DNA of 64,000 nucleotides, taken from positions 145,799,766-145,863,765 of the forward strand of contig NC_084795.1 of assembly GCF_963169125.1 (NCBI RefSeq), given 5' to 3'. Positions 1 through 10,205 of the stretch are shown piece by piece (positions within the stretch are counted from its first letter, which is position 1; every line of letters starts with the position of its first letter). Source of the stretch: Humulus lupulus. Taxonomy: Eukaryota; Streptophyta; Magnoliopsida; Rosales; Cannabaceae. The position numbers and the translations under genes were made by a program. The notes under the pieces are model-generated. The model made no database searches. It saw only the letters and a program-made list of their open reading frames with translations, and was not told the DNA's origin.

Positions 1-562
1 AATAATCCTCATTTTTATGAAGGATTCTTTTCCTATAGCTCTTCCAAGTTGGTGGTAATTTAGCCACTATAGCACCAACTTGAAAGGCCTCGGGAAGCTC
101 AATCTTTAACACTTTCAATTTATTAACAATAATTTGCAATTCATGAATTTGAGGAAGAATAGGTTTATCACCAAAAAATTTGAAATCGAAGTATTGAGAT
201 ATCAAAAACTTTTTGGTACCTTCCTCTTCCGCCTTAAACTTTTTCTCAAGTGCATCCCATATCTCCTTTGCCGATTTGGTCTCGGTGTAGAGGTCATAGA
301 GCCTATCGGATAGGGCGTTGAGGATATGACCCCTACAAAGAAGATTGTCCTCCTCCCTCTTCCTTCTCTTCTCCACCTCCTCGGGAGTGTCTTTGTCGGA
401 TGGCTCGGCTAGAGGTGCCAAGGAAGACTCAAGGATGTAGGCGATTTTGAGAGTGGTTAAAAGAAACCTCACCTTGTCTTGCCACCTAGTAAAATTGGAT
501 CCATCAAACCTATCCAATCTCACTAAGTCTTGGTTCATGATTTTGATTGTCTCCCCTTCCAT
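1..562 (-). CDS. gag: Copia-A gag, N-terminal part, cut by window edge
   Basis: Capsid precursor of a Ty1/copia retrotransposon, read leftward and open to base 1 (about 187 codons seen). I chose ATG at 562-560; a second in-frame ATG lies at 538-536, just before the motif LDRFDGSNFTRW, which is typical of the start of the copia gag (UBN2/DUF4219 type). Further in, KEIWDALEKKF and AKLPPTWKSYRKRILH match the conserved helical core of that family. No stop or frameshift is seen in the visible part, so this copy is better preserved than the other coding regions of the window. Protease, integrase and RT would lie outside the window to the left. The lineage looks Tork-like, but that is an impression. 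Confidence 0.82.
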   Translation of the reverse strand, partial: MEGETIKIMNQDLVRLDRFDGSNFTRWQDKVRFLLTTLKIAYILESSLAPLAEPSDKDTPEEVEKRRKREEDNLLCRGHILNALSDRLYDLYTETKSAKEIWDALEKKFKAEEEGTKKFLISQYFDFKFFGDKPILPQIHELQIIVNKLKVLKIELPEAFQVGAIVAKLPPTWKSYRKRILHKNEDY

Positions 563-962
563 TGAAACAAAAAGAAGTAAGCTTTTGAATGTTAGGAAAA
601 ATAATATTGCCTCAATGGAAATGGTAAGATAATATTACAACTCTAGACAATATATTACAAATAAATATTGATTGATTAAAAGTGTTACAACTCTATGACA
701 AAAGGTACATGTAAATATAGAGAAAGAGGTAGAAGATGATAGAAATAGAAAATACAACTCTAAGACAAAATATACAAATAAACTAGAAGTAGTATAATGA
801 AAAGATATAGATGAGATTACAACTCTAAAACAAAAGATACATGTAAAAGAGTGAATAATAGAAGAAAAGAAAGGCAATATAATAAAAGAACAAGAATAAG
901 AACAATGAACAAAGAACTCTCACTCACACAACCAAAGTGAAGAGTATTGGGGATCACCAACT
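563..962 (-). repeat. Copia-A leader with a repeated ACAACTCTA motif
   Basis: A-rich sequence between the presumed LTR and gag of Copia-A. The motif TTACAACTCTA (or close variants) followed by a RACAAAA tract recurs at about 634, 684, 752 and 816, spaced 50 to 68 bases. On the element's own strand these read as TAGAGTTGTAA boxes. A possible primer-binding site TGGTGATCCCC (minus strand) lies near 950-960, but it does not fit initiator-Met tRNA and is weak. No coding frame is recognised. Confidence 0.5.
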
Positions 963-1890
963 TGAACAAGGTTTGAAACCTTTGTCCAAAAGCTTATTTC
1001 CCCCTAACTCAAGCACTAAGGGATCTCTCACAGATTTTGGAAATGCTTTCTGGAATAATCAAGCCTCAAGGTGTTTCTAGCCAAGTGCTCTAGTGGATAG
1101 AAATGGTGTGTCTTACAAGTGAGCATTAGGCTCCTATTTATAGAGTTTAGAGACACCCTTTGAATTTCAAATTCCACCAACCCCCATGGCTGTTACCAAT
1201 GATAAATTGGGTGTTTTATGGAATTAAAATAGAGATTTGGGAGTTACTTGGCTGTTGGAAACGTTCAAAATTGGATAAAAACCGACTTAGTATGAATCTG
1301 TCAGCCACTAGCGCCGCGGCCCTTGGTCAGTTTCAGCAACCAATTTTTTGAGTTTTTTCCAAAACGTTCCAATTTATTCCCACTTGATTTTGTAACTTCC
1401 ATACATAATATGGGAGTTAAAATCACATCTCTATCAGGCATTTCTCATATGGCTTTATGAAATCCAATCTCAAATGTGTAACATATAATATACACATTAT
1501 TGGGTAATATTTGGGAGTTACAAATTTGTGATGAATTTGTAACACCAAATATGTTACATGTTTGGATTTTTCACATATATCCAAATAATGTAACTCTCTA
1601 TTATATGTTACAATATGTGACACTCTATGTTACATTTATTTAATCTAAAACATTATATTATAAAATAATATAATATTACATTATATTATAAAATAATATA
1701 ACAATAAGCCCAAAGTGGGAACTCTCTATTACCCCAAAAACATTTATTATTTTCTCTCTCCCACTATCCCGTTATCCCACAATTTGGGAAATGGGTAACT
1801 TCCTTTTTTATGGCCTGAAAAAATTCAATCGTGGGTTTATTGAAAAGGTGGGAGAATAGAGAAGGTCATTGTTTTTTGGAATGTGGGACA
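963..1890 (-). repeat. Putative 5' LTR of Copia-A
   Basis: Non-coding DNA immediately upstream of the Copia-A leader. On the minus strand it would begin TGTCCCACATTCC at 1890, a common plant LTR start, and end in CA at 963. A TATA box, CTATAAATAG on the minus strand, lies at 1143-1134, suitably placed to start a transcript through gag. The segment 1440-1700 is rich in variants of TGTAACATAT. The second LTR is outside the window, so both ends are guesses; the right end is the better supported. Confidence 0.42.
1134..1143 (-). promoter_or_regulatory. TATA box of Copia-A LTR
   Basis: CTATAAATAG on the minus strand about 570 bases upstream of the gag start, inside the putative LTR. The RNA start would be expected about 30 bases to the left. 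Confidence 0.5.
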
Positions 1891-2113
1891 TAGAAAATAC
1901 TAAGGTTAATGGTGATTAACCACACGGAGACATGTGCTAGGATATTCACTATATCTCTGGTCGATCATTCAATATTTGTGGAAGCACCTCGTCAAAGTTT
2001 CGTTATTCGTGAAAGTTACTGACCAGACATACGCTTTTGGACGACTTGAGTAATTTCCAGCTAGAGAAAAAGTTTATCATATGAGTAAATCATATAATAA
2101 ACTTGGGGGCATA
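1891..2113 (+). mobile_element. Tat-D: 3' end of internal region
   Basis: Short non-coding remnant of a Ty3/gypsy element just upstream of its 3' LTR. It ends in ACTTGGGGGCATA (2101-2113), a polypurine tract placed directly before the LTR start TGTTATCCCC, as expected for second-strand priming. A very similar tract, CTTGGGGGGCATA, is found in Tat-B near 30128. The left part of the element is missing and abuts Copia-A, which probably inserted into it. Confidence 0.55.
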
Positions 2114-2376
2114 TGTTATCCCCAAAATTTTAGTGCATTGATGTGGAAATTTGAAGTGACAGGTGGAAATGCATGTGCACCAAGTAGCGCATTAATGGCC
2201 AATGAATGTACAAAACAGAAGAAATTCAAAGACTAAAAGATGACCTACTGGGTAGAGTAGTTGTTGCATCACTGGTCGGGAAAAACACAGACCAGTGATG
2301 GCATGGATGGTTCACTCTGGTCAAACAAAATATTGATCTGGGTGGCAAGTATAAGTTTACCTGTTCAAAAGAAGTA

Positions 2377-2551
2377 ATAGCCGACCAGGTATGTCAGGAG
2401 AGTGACATAGCCGACCAAGTATGACAGGCAAGGAGACATAGCTGACCAGGTATGTTAGGAGAGTGACATAGCTGACCAGGTGTGACAGGAAAAGAGACAT
2501 AGCCGACCAGGTATGTCAAAATAAAGGAGTGTAGCTGACCGAATATGTTAG
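2377..2551 (+). repeat. Tandem array, about 30.5-base unit, six copies
   Basis: Units begin with ATAGCYGACCAGGTATG at 2377, 2407, 2438, 2468, 2499 and about 2530. The step alternates between 30 and 31 bases, and the spacer alternates between an AGGAGAGTGAC type and an AAGGAGAC type, so the array looks like duplicated dimers. It lies in the upstream (U3) part of the Tat-D LTR. Confidence 0.85.
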
Positions 2552-2759
2552 AATCTCAAGAACTAACTGCCCAATAACTTTTCTACGGAATCTCAGTAAT
2601 GACTTCAGCCAGAATTGCCTATAACTATCGTGGGATTTTCTCAGATATCCCAAAATAATAGCCCATGTTGTTGTATTTTTAATTTATTTATTATTTTATT
2701 AATTAAAGTTTGTTAAAACAACTCAAGACTCAGTCAAAATGGGAGACCTTTTTTACAAT

Positions 2760-2788
2760 CCATGAGCCTATAAATAGGAGGCTCATGG
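2760..2788 (+). promoter_or_regulatory. TATA box of Tat-D LTR inside a perfect hairpin
   Basis: The arm CCATGAGCCT (2760-2769) is the exact reverse complement of AGGCTCATGG (2779-2788). The nine-base loop ATAAATAGG, with the last T of the left arm, holds the TATA box. Just downstream, 2815-2890 is purine-rich and could be the transcribed leader. Confidence 0.65.
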
Positions 2789-3000
2789 CATCATTTTGGG
2801 GACTTTGGAGACTTTTGCGAGGAAAACTTTTGGAGAGAATTTAGAGAGAGAAAGCTTGTATTCTCTAGAGAGAAATTCCGTATTTATGACTTATACTTAA
2901 GAAACTCAGTTGGCTCAGGTTCATTTGATCTTAAGTATAGGTTAATATATATCAAAACACCAAGTGGATTAAGCTATTACCAATTCTTTTGGGGCTAAAC

Positions 3001-3572
3001 TAGGGCTGTGCAAAAAATTTTACAACCCGCCCAACCCGAATAAATCGCCCAAACCAACCCGAAAAAACCGCCAAAAAACGCAACCCGAATAAACCGACCA
3101 AAATTTAAACCGCCCAATTGTTACATTGGGCGGGTTGAAAATAATTATCAACCCGCCCAATATAACCCAACCCGCCCAATTAAGAGTTTATTATTTTTAA
3201 TATATTCAAATAAATATATAAATTAATTAAGTTTTGTTTTAATTTTTTTACTATAAATTTAAAATATTGTTTTAAGCTTAAAAATATAAACTTCACACTA
3301 TTAGTACTAGTATTTAAAAGAAAAAATTACAAAAATGTTAAAAAAAAATACCACTTTTGTTTGGGCGGGTTGACCCGACCAACCCGCCAAAAAAAAAATT
3401 ACCATTTCGGTTTGGGCGGGTTAACCCGACCAACCCGCCCAAATTTTTGGACGGGTTAAAAAAAAAAATTCTTAATTGGGCAAATTACGGGTCACTTTTG
3501 CTAACCCAATTATGACATTGGACGGGTAAAAATGCCTTGTAACCCGACCAACCCGCCCAATGCTGAGCCCTA
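3001..3572. mobile_element. hAT-like non-autonomous transposon (MITE)
   Basis: 572-base insertion in the Tat-D LTR. The terminal inverted repeats read TAGGGCTGTGCA and, from the other end, TAGGGCTCAGCA. The flanks GGCTAAAC (2993-3000) and GGCTGAAC (3573-3580) form an 8-base target duplication with one mismatch; 8 bases is the hAT size. The empty-site order TTGGGGC..GAACCACTATAA is seen in the Tat-B LTR near 23404, supporting the boundaries. The inside carries many CCCGCCCAA and GGGCGGGTT motifs at both ends around an AT-rich core, and no open frame. Confidence 0.85.
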
Positions 3573-4437
3573 GGCTGAACCACTATAAAATTTGTTGTGT
3601 CGTTTATTTTCTATTCAAGGCTATTATATTTATCTTCATTTTTGCGTCTACTCGTTGATGGCAAAAACTATGGTCAACAATTATTTTATTAATATATAAT
3701 GCAAGACTAGATATTTAATGATTATATTAATATATATTTAAATGTTATAAAATACTATTATGATAATAATAATAATATATAATCTTAATTTTTTACTAAT
3801 AATATTAATATGAATTCAAATATTATAAAATATTATTATAATAATATGTATACTTATGTTAATATACATTTTTGAAATGTTCTTGCATGGAGCTCGCTCC
3901 CTTCTTGTGGTTGGGTATCAAGTTTTGTTTTTTTTTTTTAAATATCACAACTCCGTATTTTTTAGTTATGTTCGGTCAAGTATTTTTTAGAAAAAACCAG
4001 AATTGTATGTTTGTGTTTTTTTTGGGTCGACCAAGTATTTTTAAAAAATAAAATAAAATCGCAGAAGCTTAGACTTCTCTGCCTAATGCTGGTTTGGTGG
4101 TAATGTTCCTATAAATAATATATGATTTAGTTGATTCCAGAAGCTTAAGTTTTCCTATTTATATTCGGTTCATTATTGATTTTTGGTTATACTAAAATAA
4201 TTTATTTTTTAAACCCAAATGATACTAGCTATGTGAATGATTTTTATTTGAGTGTTGCAGGGAGGGTTTTCAGAGATTTCAGAGGCAATTATAGCACTTG
4301 TCATTGCGTTAAGGTAGTTTTTATCCAATTTTTTCATTGCAAATATGTAAAATTTGCTATGTTTTGTGTCTTAGTTGATGCCATTATTTGCAATCCATAT
4401 TTGCATAGCATGTTGAATCACAAGCATAATGCAATTC

Positions 4438-4548
4438 TATACTATTGGTTTGTATGAGAAGCAGGGCTTTTTTTTCAATTCTTTGCTTCAAAATGGTGTG
4501 CAAATGTTGATGAAATTTATCATTTGAGTAAATATTGAGTTAATTAAA
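4438..4548 (+). repeat. Direct repeat, copy 1
   Basis: Matches 4931-5042 with few differences: both start TATACTATTGGTTTGTATGA and end TTGAGTTAATTAAA. The copies are 493 bases apart, in the same orientation, within AT-rich DNA. Confidence 0.75.
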
Positions 4549-4930
4549 GCCCTGTTGAAAAGTGGTATTTAGAATGTTGTTATATATTTTGCACTTTGGT
4601 AATTAAAGCCTTGTTACTACTTTTCTAATTATATATTTTTCAGGGAGGTTGTTAGTTGTTAATCAAAGGATGATTTTTTCTTCACTACCTTGAGATATTT
4701 GTATTTTCCTTTTTTTTTTCTTGAACTGATGCATTGCTTACCATTTCTTTATGTCAACTAACACACTAGAATAATAAAATAATACTTCAAATCAAATTAT
4801 GCAATTAGACAAAGAAAATACATTTTCTGATTCATCAAAATGCATATATTGTATTCTTTTGAAATTATTATTGGACTGATTTATTATTTGTGGGCTTACT
4901 CGGTGTGCTTATTATATCAAAATGCTTATC

Positions 4931-5042
4931 TATACTATTGGTTTGTATGACTAGCAAGGCCTTTTTTTTCAATTCTTTGCTTCAAAATTGTGTGCAAATG
5001 TTGATGAAAATTTTCATTTGAGTACATATTGAGTTAATTAAA
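4931..5042 (+). repeat. Direct repeat, copy 2
   Basis: Second copy of the block at 4438-4548, including the shared T run and CAATTCTTTGCTTCAAAA. No target duplication or LTR-like ends are seen, so a local duplication is as likely as two transposon copies. Confidence 0.75.
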
Positions 5043-6497
5043 CACAATAAACTAGTAAAGACGTATTCGCAAGTTGAGCAAATATTGACACTATTAACAC
5101 TATTGGAGACATTCACAAGTTCAGTCTTATACTGTACATATAATGCTTCATTAGTTAGTAACAGAAAAATATTTGGGAACTTTTCAAAACTGAATTTTAC
5201 AATAATGAGTGTATGCAATGTCATGATTTTCCATATTTATAGTATACATATTCCTTTAAATACCCTCTTCGATCAATATCATATTTTCTCTCTGGTATTT
5301 GATTATGTCAAGATTTGATTTTGTGTGGCTTGAATGAAAACTACACCCATAATTGATAAAAGTATCTTAATAATGTTTCTTGAGGCTATTTAGCTTATAT
5401 ATAGTCAAGTACTAGCTTGCTGTTTTTTTTTTAATGAGAATATATGAATAACAAAATGCATGGGAATCCCAAAAATGCATGGGAATTGCAAATTATTGTC
5501 TTTCACTATGCAAATAACAATGTTTGAATACTACACATTCGAGCAATGAAAATTTTAATAAAATAGGCTACAACTGGTATGAGAAACAACTATAGTCTTT
5601 GCTAATTGAGTTATATAAATAGCTTAATTTTATTGGAAAGAATTTCTTGATTGTGATGATCAGTTCAATATTTATATTCACTACAAGAATTTACCATGAC
5701 TTTTTCTATATGTTAGGTAGTACTTCATGTATCTTAATACATGAACATTTAGCAAGTAATAAATTAAACTAAAAAGCATATATATATATCAAATTTTGAT
5801 GATGTTCAGAGATATTAAATTAATAACTATAGATACAGATATATTCATTTCATAGAATATGATGTACAGGTTTTAGGAATATGATGTATATGAATGTACA
5901 TGTACATGTTATTTAAAAATGCTCTATTTATGTGTGGTTTTCCAAAAATTAGAAATGAAAAGCATTAAATACAACTTGCATATTCTTGCATGTAAAATTT
6001 GTTATGGTTTCTGTCTTCGTTGATGCCACTATTTGCAATATGTCCTCATTTTAATATGAAGGGATTTAGATGCTGCCGTAGCATTTAATGTGCTTATGTT
6101 TAATATGAAATTATTTGCTCTGTCTATGTAATGATGAGTGTTCACGCTATTTTAATTAATGGTTTAATTAGATTAGATCCACTTTACTATGAATACTAGT
6201 TCCACATTTTTGTTGTGTTATTAGCTATGGACTTGTTACTATTAAATTAAAATGTGTTCTACAATTAACATGTTTTCATCTTGGTTTTTAATCGAGGCAA
6301 TGTAGTTGAATTTCTAATTTTATCTATTATGAATTAATTTGTTGTTTTCTTTATGTGTTTATTTTCTAAAATTAACTATTATGATGCATTACTTTTAGTA
6401 CTTTAAAATTTTATATGTGTTCTAATTTAACTATTTAATTCTTGCTCTACAAAGTGTTATCTACTAAGTATAAATTTCTTTAACACATGATATTTGT

Positions 6498-7220
6498 TGT
6501 ACCCTAATCTTTGCACGAGTTCATTCACTCAGATCAGGTACAGCTGGCAGATAAACACGTGGAAAAGTAATCAAGTAGAATATATGATTATTATTTGTAT
6601 GGACAGCTCGAGGTTTGTAATGGTCAGACCTGGTATTAGGCGTCCTGACTTTACCATGAACTACAACTAAGATAAGTCATCAAAGCACTAGCTCGGGGTT
6701 GGATGACTGTCAGAGCACAAGCTCGTGGAAGACACGAAGCTCGGGGTGATTAAGATATAACGCACACTAAATAATCCCCAAAGAATCAAGATTTGTTTAT
6801 ACGCTTATTCATGGCCAGGTTGTCATATTTATTATCCAAGATAGCAAGACATATTTATTTTGTGATCAAATCATATCCCAATATAAATGGGAATTATTTG
6901 TATTGAATATACACATTATGTAAAGGTGTGATTGACTCACGCGATTACCCAAACCTGTCCATAGAATTCCCCTATAAATACTGGAAATATTGGACAAGAA
7001 AAGGGGAGGATTATTCTGTAATACCGAAACTCTACCAAAATAGAGAGAGAGAAATAGCAATAATATTGACTCGTGGACTAGATGGATTTTAACCACTGAA
7101 CCACGTAAAAGTTCTGTGTTCTTGAGTGAATTCTGGTCATTTTTTCATTGAGGTTTATTATTAAGCACTAATCTGCCTTTATTATTTCTTAATACACTGT
7201 TGGCAAAAACCGCGTCAACA
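6498..7220 (+). repeat. 5' LTR of Tat-A
   Basis: LTR starting TGTACCCTAATC and ending CGCGTCAACA, followed directly by the Tat-style priming region TTTGGTGCTTTCAATGAG. A TATA box CCTATAAATA is at 6971-6980. It shares its start (TGTACSCCTAA-like) and its end (CAACA) with the solo LTR at 50056-50834, so the two are related. The 3' LTR of this copy is absent, so the left end is inferred. Length 723 bases. Confidence 0.65.
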
Positions 7221-7221
7221 G

Positions 7222-7240
7222 TTTGGTGCTTTCAATGAGA
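7222..7240 (+). other. Primer-binding region of Tat-A
   Basis: TTTGGTGCTTTCAATGAGA lies one base after the LTR. The same motif, with one or two changes, follows the LTRs of Tat-B (23527) and Tat-C (60270). A TGG start fits pairing with a tRNA 3' CCA end; I cannot say which tRNA. Confidence 0.55.
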
Positions 7241-7280
7241 GAAAATTAGTGCTTCACAAAAATCCCAGTCAATTCTCATC

Positions 7281-7476
7281 ATGGTGCTCACTCGCTCAAT
7301 GCATGATAATGAGATAGAACAACCCGATGGGCAGGAGGCTCATCATACCGCTGTTTCAAACAAACATGGCCCTGAGATTCAACAACATCTGGGAAAACAA
7401 TTTGCGGGACAAGGCGACACTGGGAGTTCGGCGTCATTGCCGCCGAATCCAAATCCAGACTACCTAACTATCGTCG
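7281..7476 (+). pseudogene. gag: Tat-A gag, first part (before Tekay-A insertion)
   Basis: ATG at 7281 opens a frame beginning MVLTRSMHDNEIEQ, 60 bases after the LTR, in the usual place for a Tat gag. The frame runs without stops up to the target duplication CGTCG at 7472-7476, where Tekay-A is inserted. Across the insertion the same frame resumes at 17122. The amino end is hydrophilic and has no recognisable fold by itself. Confidence 0.65.
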
Positions 7477-9817
7477 TGTAACGACCCAAATTTGCTAATA
7501 AGGCTTAAGGGCCTTGATTAGTGTGCTTGGAGGGCATAATGGGAAGTATGTGTGAACTTAATGATTAAGATGCATGATTATGATTTAAAGCATGTTATAT
7601 GACTATTTGAGTATTTGAGATGCATGACTATGTGTATCATGATATGTGATAATTTTAGCCCGTTGAGGGCATAAACGTGATAATTATGTTATGTGATTTG
7701 TACCACGTGGGTGTGGTGATATCAATGTGATGCACGTGCCGAGATGGTCCTAGAGAGCTAGATAACTCAAAGTCACAACGGGATTTTATACCCGGCTCGG
7801 GAGGAGTCTAGGGGTACTTTGGGGATTTTGTAAATTAGTTCTTGAGAGGTAATGGTAATTGGTAATATGGTAACTTGTGTAACTGTTAGTAACCATAGAG
7901 AGTAACAGGTTTTGTTGGAAAAGTGGTAGGATTGTAATGTAAGTAAAAGGACAAGTGTGCCCTTGAGGTTTAGTTAGGAAGGGGTATTAGTGGAGGGATA
8001 AGGTGGTCTTTTGGCAGTGGTTTAGATGGCTTTGGCTGAGGGATATGGATATACACGATTCTTTATGCTAAGTGTGACTGCAATTAAGATTTGGAAGGCT
8101 AGAGAAATCAAGAAGGGAAAAGGGAGAATTAAGAACCTAGAAGGCAAGTGAAAGAGGAGTTGAACTGTGTTCTTTAAGGCTAGTAAAGGGCTTAAGGGTG
8201 TGGAATCAAACACAGATCAAGGTCTACACTGAGGTAAGGATTTAGTCCCTGGTTTGCTAAGTTCTGAATTTGATTTTGGAAGGAATTGAAAGATAGCCAT
8301 GGCTTGTTTTGCATGGGAATTCAGCTGGTTTTTCAAGGGGGAAATTTAGTTTAAAGCGTGGATTGGAGAAAGCTCAAGTTGAATTTTTGATTGAGGTAAG
8401 GGTATTAAACATGTTTGAAATCTTATAACTGTTATGGTTTAAGAATCTAAAGGTCTGGTTTGCACTTTTCTCAAGTTTTGGTTTAAGTGTTTGAATCTGA
8501 AACTTAAGTATGAATTTTGGGAGTGGTTGTGTAATTGAGCTAGATTATGATGTTTATAGGTTGTTGAATGGTCTATTTGGGGTTTTTAATTGGTTTTGGA
8601 GCATAGGTATGAGTTTGGGATGATTTGGAGTGATTTGGGTTCGGGAAAAACGCAGGGGAAAACCCAGAAATCTGGGTTTGCGAAGGAGCGCCGCGGTCCT
8701 GTTCTTGGGCGCCGCGGCGCGAGGCTGATTCTGGGCAGAGCAAGCTCTCTGACTTGCTGGGCGTCGCGGCCCTATAGGGCAGTGCCGCGGCGCTAGGCCA
8801 ATTTCAGAGCATGGGATTTTGCAATTTTGAGCCTTTGCTCCAGGGTTTCGGGGGATGTCTTCGGTGCATTATTTTAGGGATTTGGGGGATTCCGAGAGTG
8901 TGGGATTGGTTCCGGGAAGTAGTTTTGGATTGGTTAGTGACAAATGATGTTTCATTTGTGTTGTGACTAGGTCTTTGGAGAGGCTCGGGGTAGAGGACCG
9001 TGCTCGCGGCTTTGAGGCATCGGAAGCTAGTGAACTGAAAGGTAAGAAAACTGCACCCGGTTGTATGATTGTGATGGGACTAAGTGCTCCCGAGAATTGT
9101 ATCGTGTCAATGTTGGTATTATGCCATGGGACATGTAAAAGCGGTCTAAGAGTGTCGTACATGATATTAGCGCACAGGGCGCGGATTGGCCACTGGTAGC
9201 CAAGGACAACGGGATAACGGAGGGAGCAGCCTGAGGGCGCTAGCCCTAGTTATCATTTGTGAACTGTACATGTTATGAATTGATATGCCTAGTATGTGGA
9301 ATACTTGATTATACTGATTGATGGTAAGGTTGAGTTTATGTGATGCAATGTGAGATGTTGACTTGTCTGCTAATTGTTTATGCTCTGTTGTTGTTGTATT
9401 TTCTTGCTGGGCCTTGGCTTACGGGTGCTACGTGGTGCAGGTAAAGGCAAGGGCAAGCTGGACCAAGCCTGAGGTGGAGAGCTCCGAGGTGGAATGTATA
9501 TAGCCAGCTGTTCGACCGCCATGGTCGAGGAGTGGACCAGGATAGGGGTTACCTAACTGCTTGTTTTGCCTTAGTATGGCTGGTCATTGTATCTGAACCT
9601 TATAACTTTTGTAAATGGCCTTTAAACTGATATTTTTTGGGATCTCGCGTAAATAAATAATGTTTCTTAATGAAAATGTGGCTTTTAAGATCAAAACATT
9701 TTAAACCCTAGTTCTTTTATAGTTTCGATAACACGCTTTCAATTGGTTGACTTGATTAGCAAGTCTGGCACTTTATAAACACACGGTGTAACGGTCCTGG
9801 CTATCCAGGGCGTTACA
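7477..9817 (+). repeat. 5' LTR of Tekay-A
   Basis: 2341 bases, TGTAACGACC...GGCGTTACA. By eye it differs from the 3' LTR at roughly 45-50 positions plus a few short indels, about 2%. It contains a CG-rich island at 8683-8797 (repeated GCGCCGCGGC-like words) and a 3' block at 9400-9530 that recurs in the other Tekay-type LTRs of the window. Short frames inside it are not convincing as genes. Confidence 0.95.
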
Positions 9818-9820
9818 ACT

Positions 9821-9832
9821 TGGTATCAGAGC
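9821..9832 (+). other. Primer-binding site of Tekay-A (tRNA-iMet)
   Basis: TGGTATCAGAGC, complementary to the 3' end of plant initiator methionine tRNA, three bases after the 5' LTR. This is the usual primer for Tekay/Del chromoviruses. Confidence 0.9.
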
Positions 9833-10205
9833 GTCCTAGGTTTATGGGTCCTGAAGACTGGCTGGATATGTACATTCGCCGCGAGAGACAAGCTCAACTC
9901 AGGGTTTGGTAGTTGTGTATACACGATTATGTGCTTAGATGATTTGAGTGAGATATGATTGTTGATATCTGTTTGATGAATAGGGAGCATGAGATACTGA
10001 TAGGGCCTGGCCCTTGACTATTGCATGATGTTATTGAGGCGTGCTTGTTAGCATTGTTGTGCATGTGAATGAATATCTGGATAAATTGATATACTTTGAT
10101 TGCTTGTGAATGATTGGAGTTCCTGTGATGGAGTGTGAAAGGATTATTACCCTGTCATCATAGCCTAATTTCCGAGTCGTTGATTGCAAATTGACTTGAA
10201 TAGTG

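Larger units (their letters stand above)
2114..3679 (+). repeat. 3' LTR of Tat-D, with a MITE inside
   Basis: LTR of a Tat-type Ty3/gypsy element. It starts TGTTATCCCCAAAATT after a purine tract and ends TATGGTCAACA, the same end style (GTCAACA) as the LTRs of Tat-A, Tat-B and Tat-C. It contains a tandem array at 2377-2551, a TATA box at 2769-2777 and a hAT-like insertion at 3001-3572. Without that insertion it would be about 990 bases. No other LTR of this copy is in the window, so no target duplication can be checked. Confidence 0.65.
3680..6497. other. AT-rich DNA without recognised genes
   Basis: About 2.8 kb with long T runs and short frames only. I find no protein motif and no LTR or TIR pair. 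It contains a duplicated block of about 110 bases (4438-4548 and 4931-5042) and a second, more diverged pair (about 4337-4395 and 5985-6042, both around a shared TTGATGCCA-TATTTGCAAT stretch). The longest frame, 93 codons at 4176-4457, runs through one copy of these repeats and shows no coding character. It may be old, unrecognisable transposon sequence. Confidence 0.5.

Noticed and set aside
2660..2715. AT-rich stretch before the Tat-D TATA box as a separate MITE
   Set aside because: No inverted ends or target duplication; it is part of the LTR.
4176..4457. 93-codon frame in AT-rich DNA
   Set aside because: Phe/Tyr/Cys-rich composition as expected from AT-rich noise, and it crosses a non-coding direct repeat.
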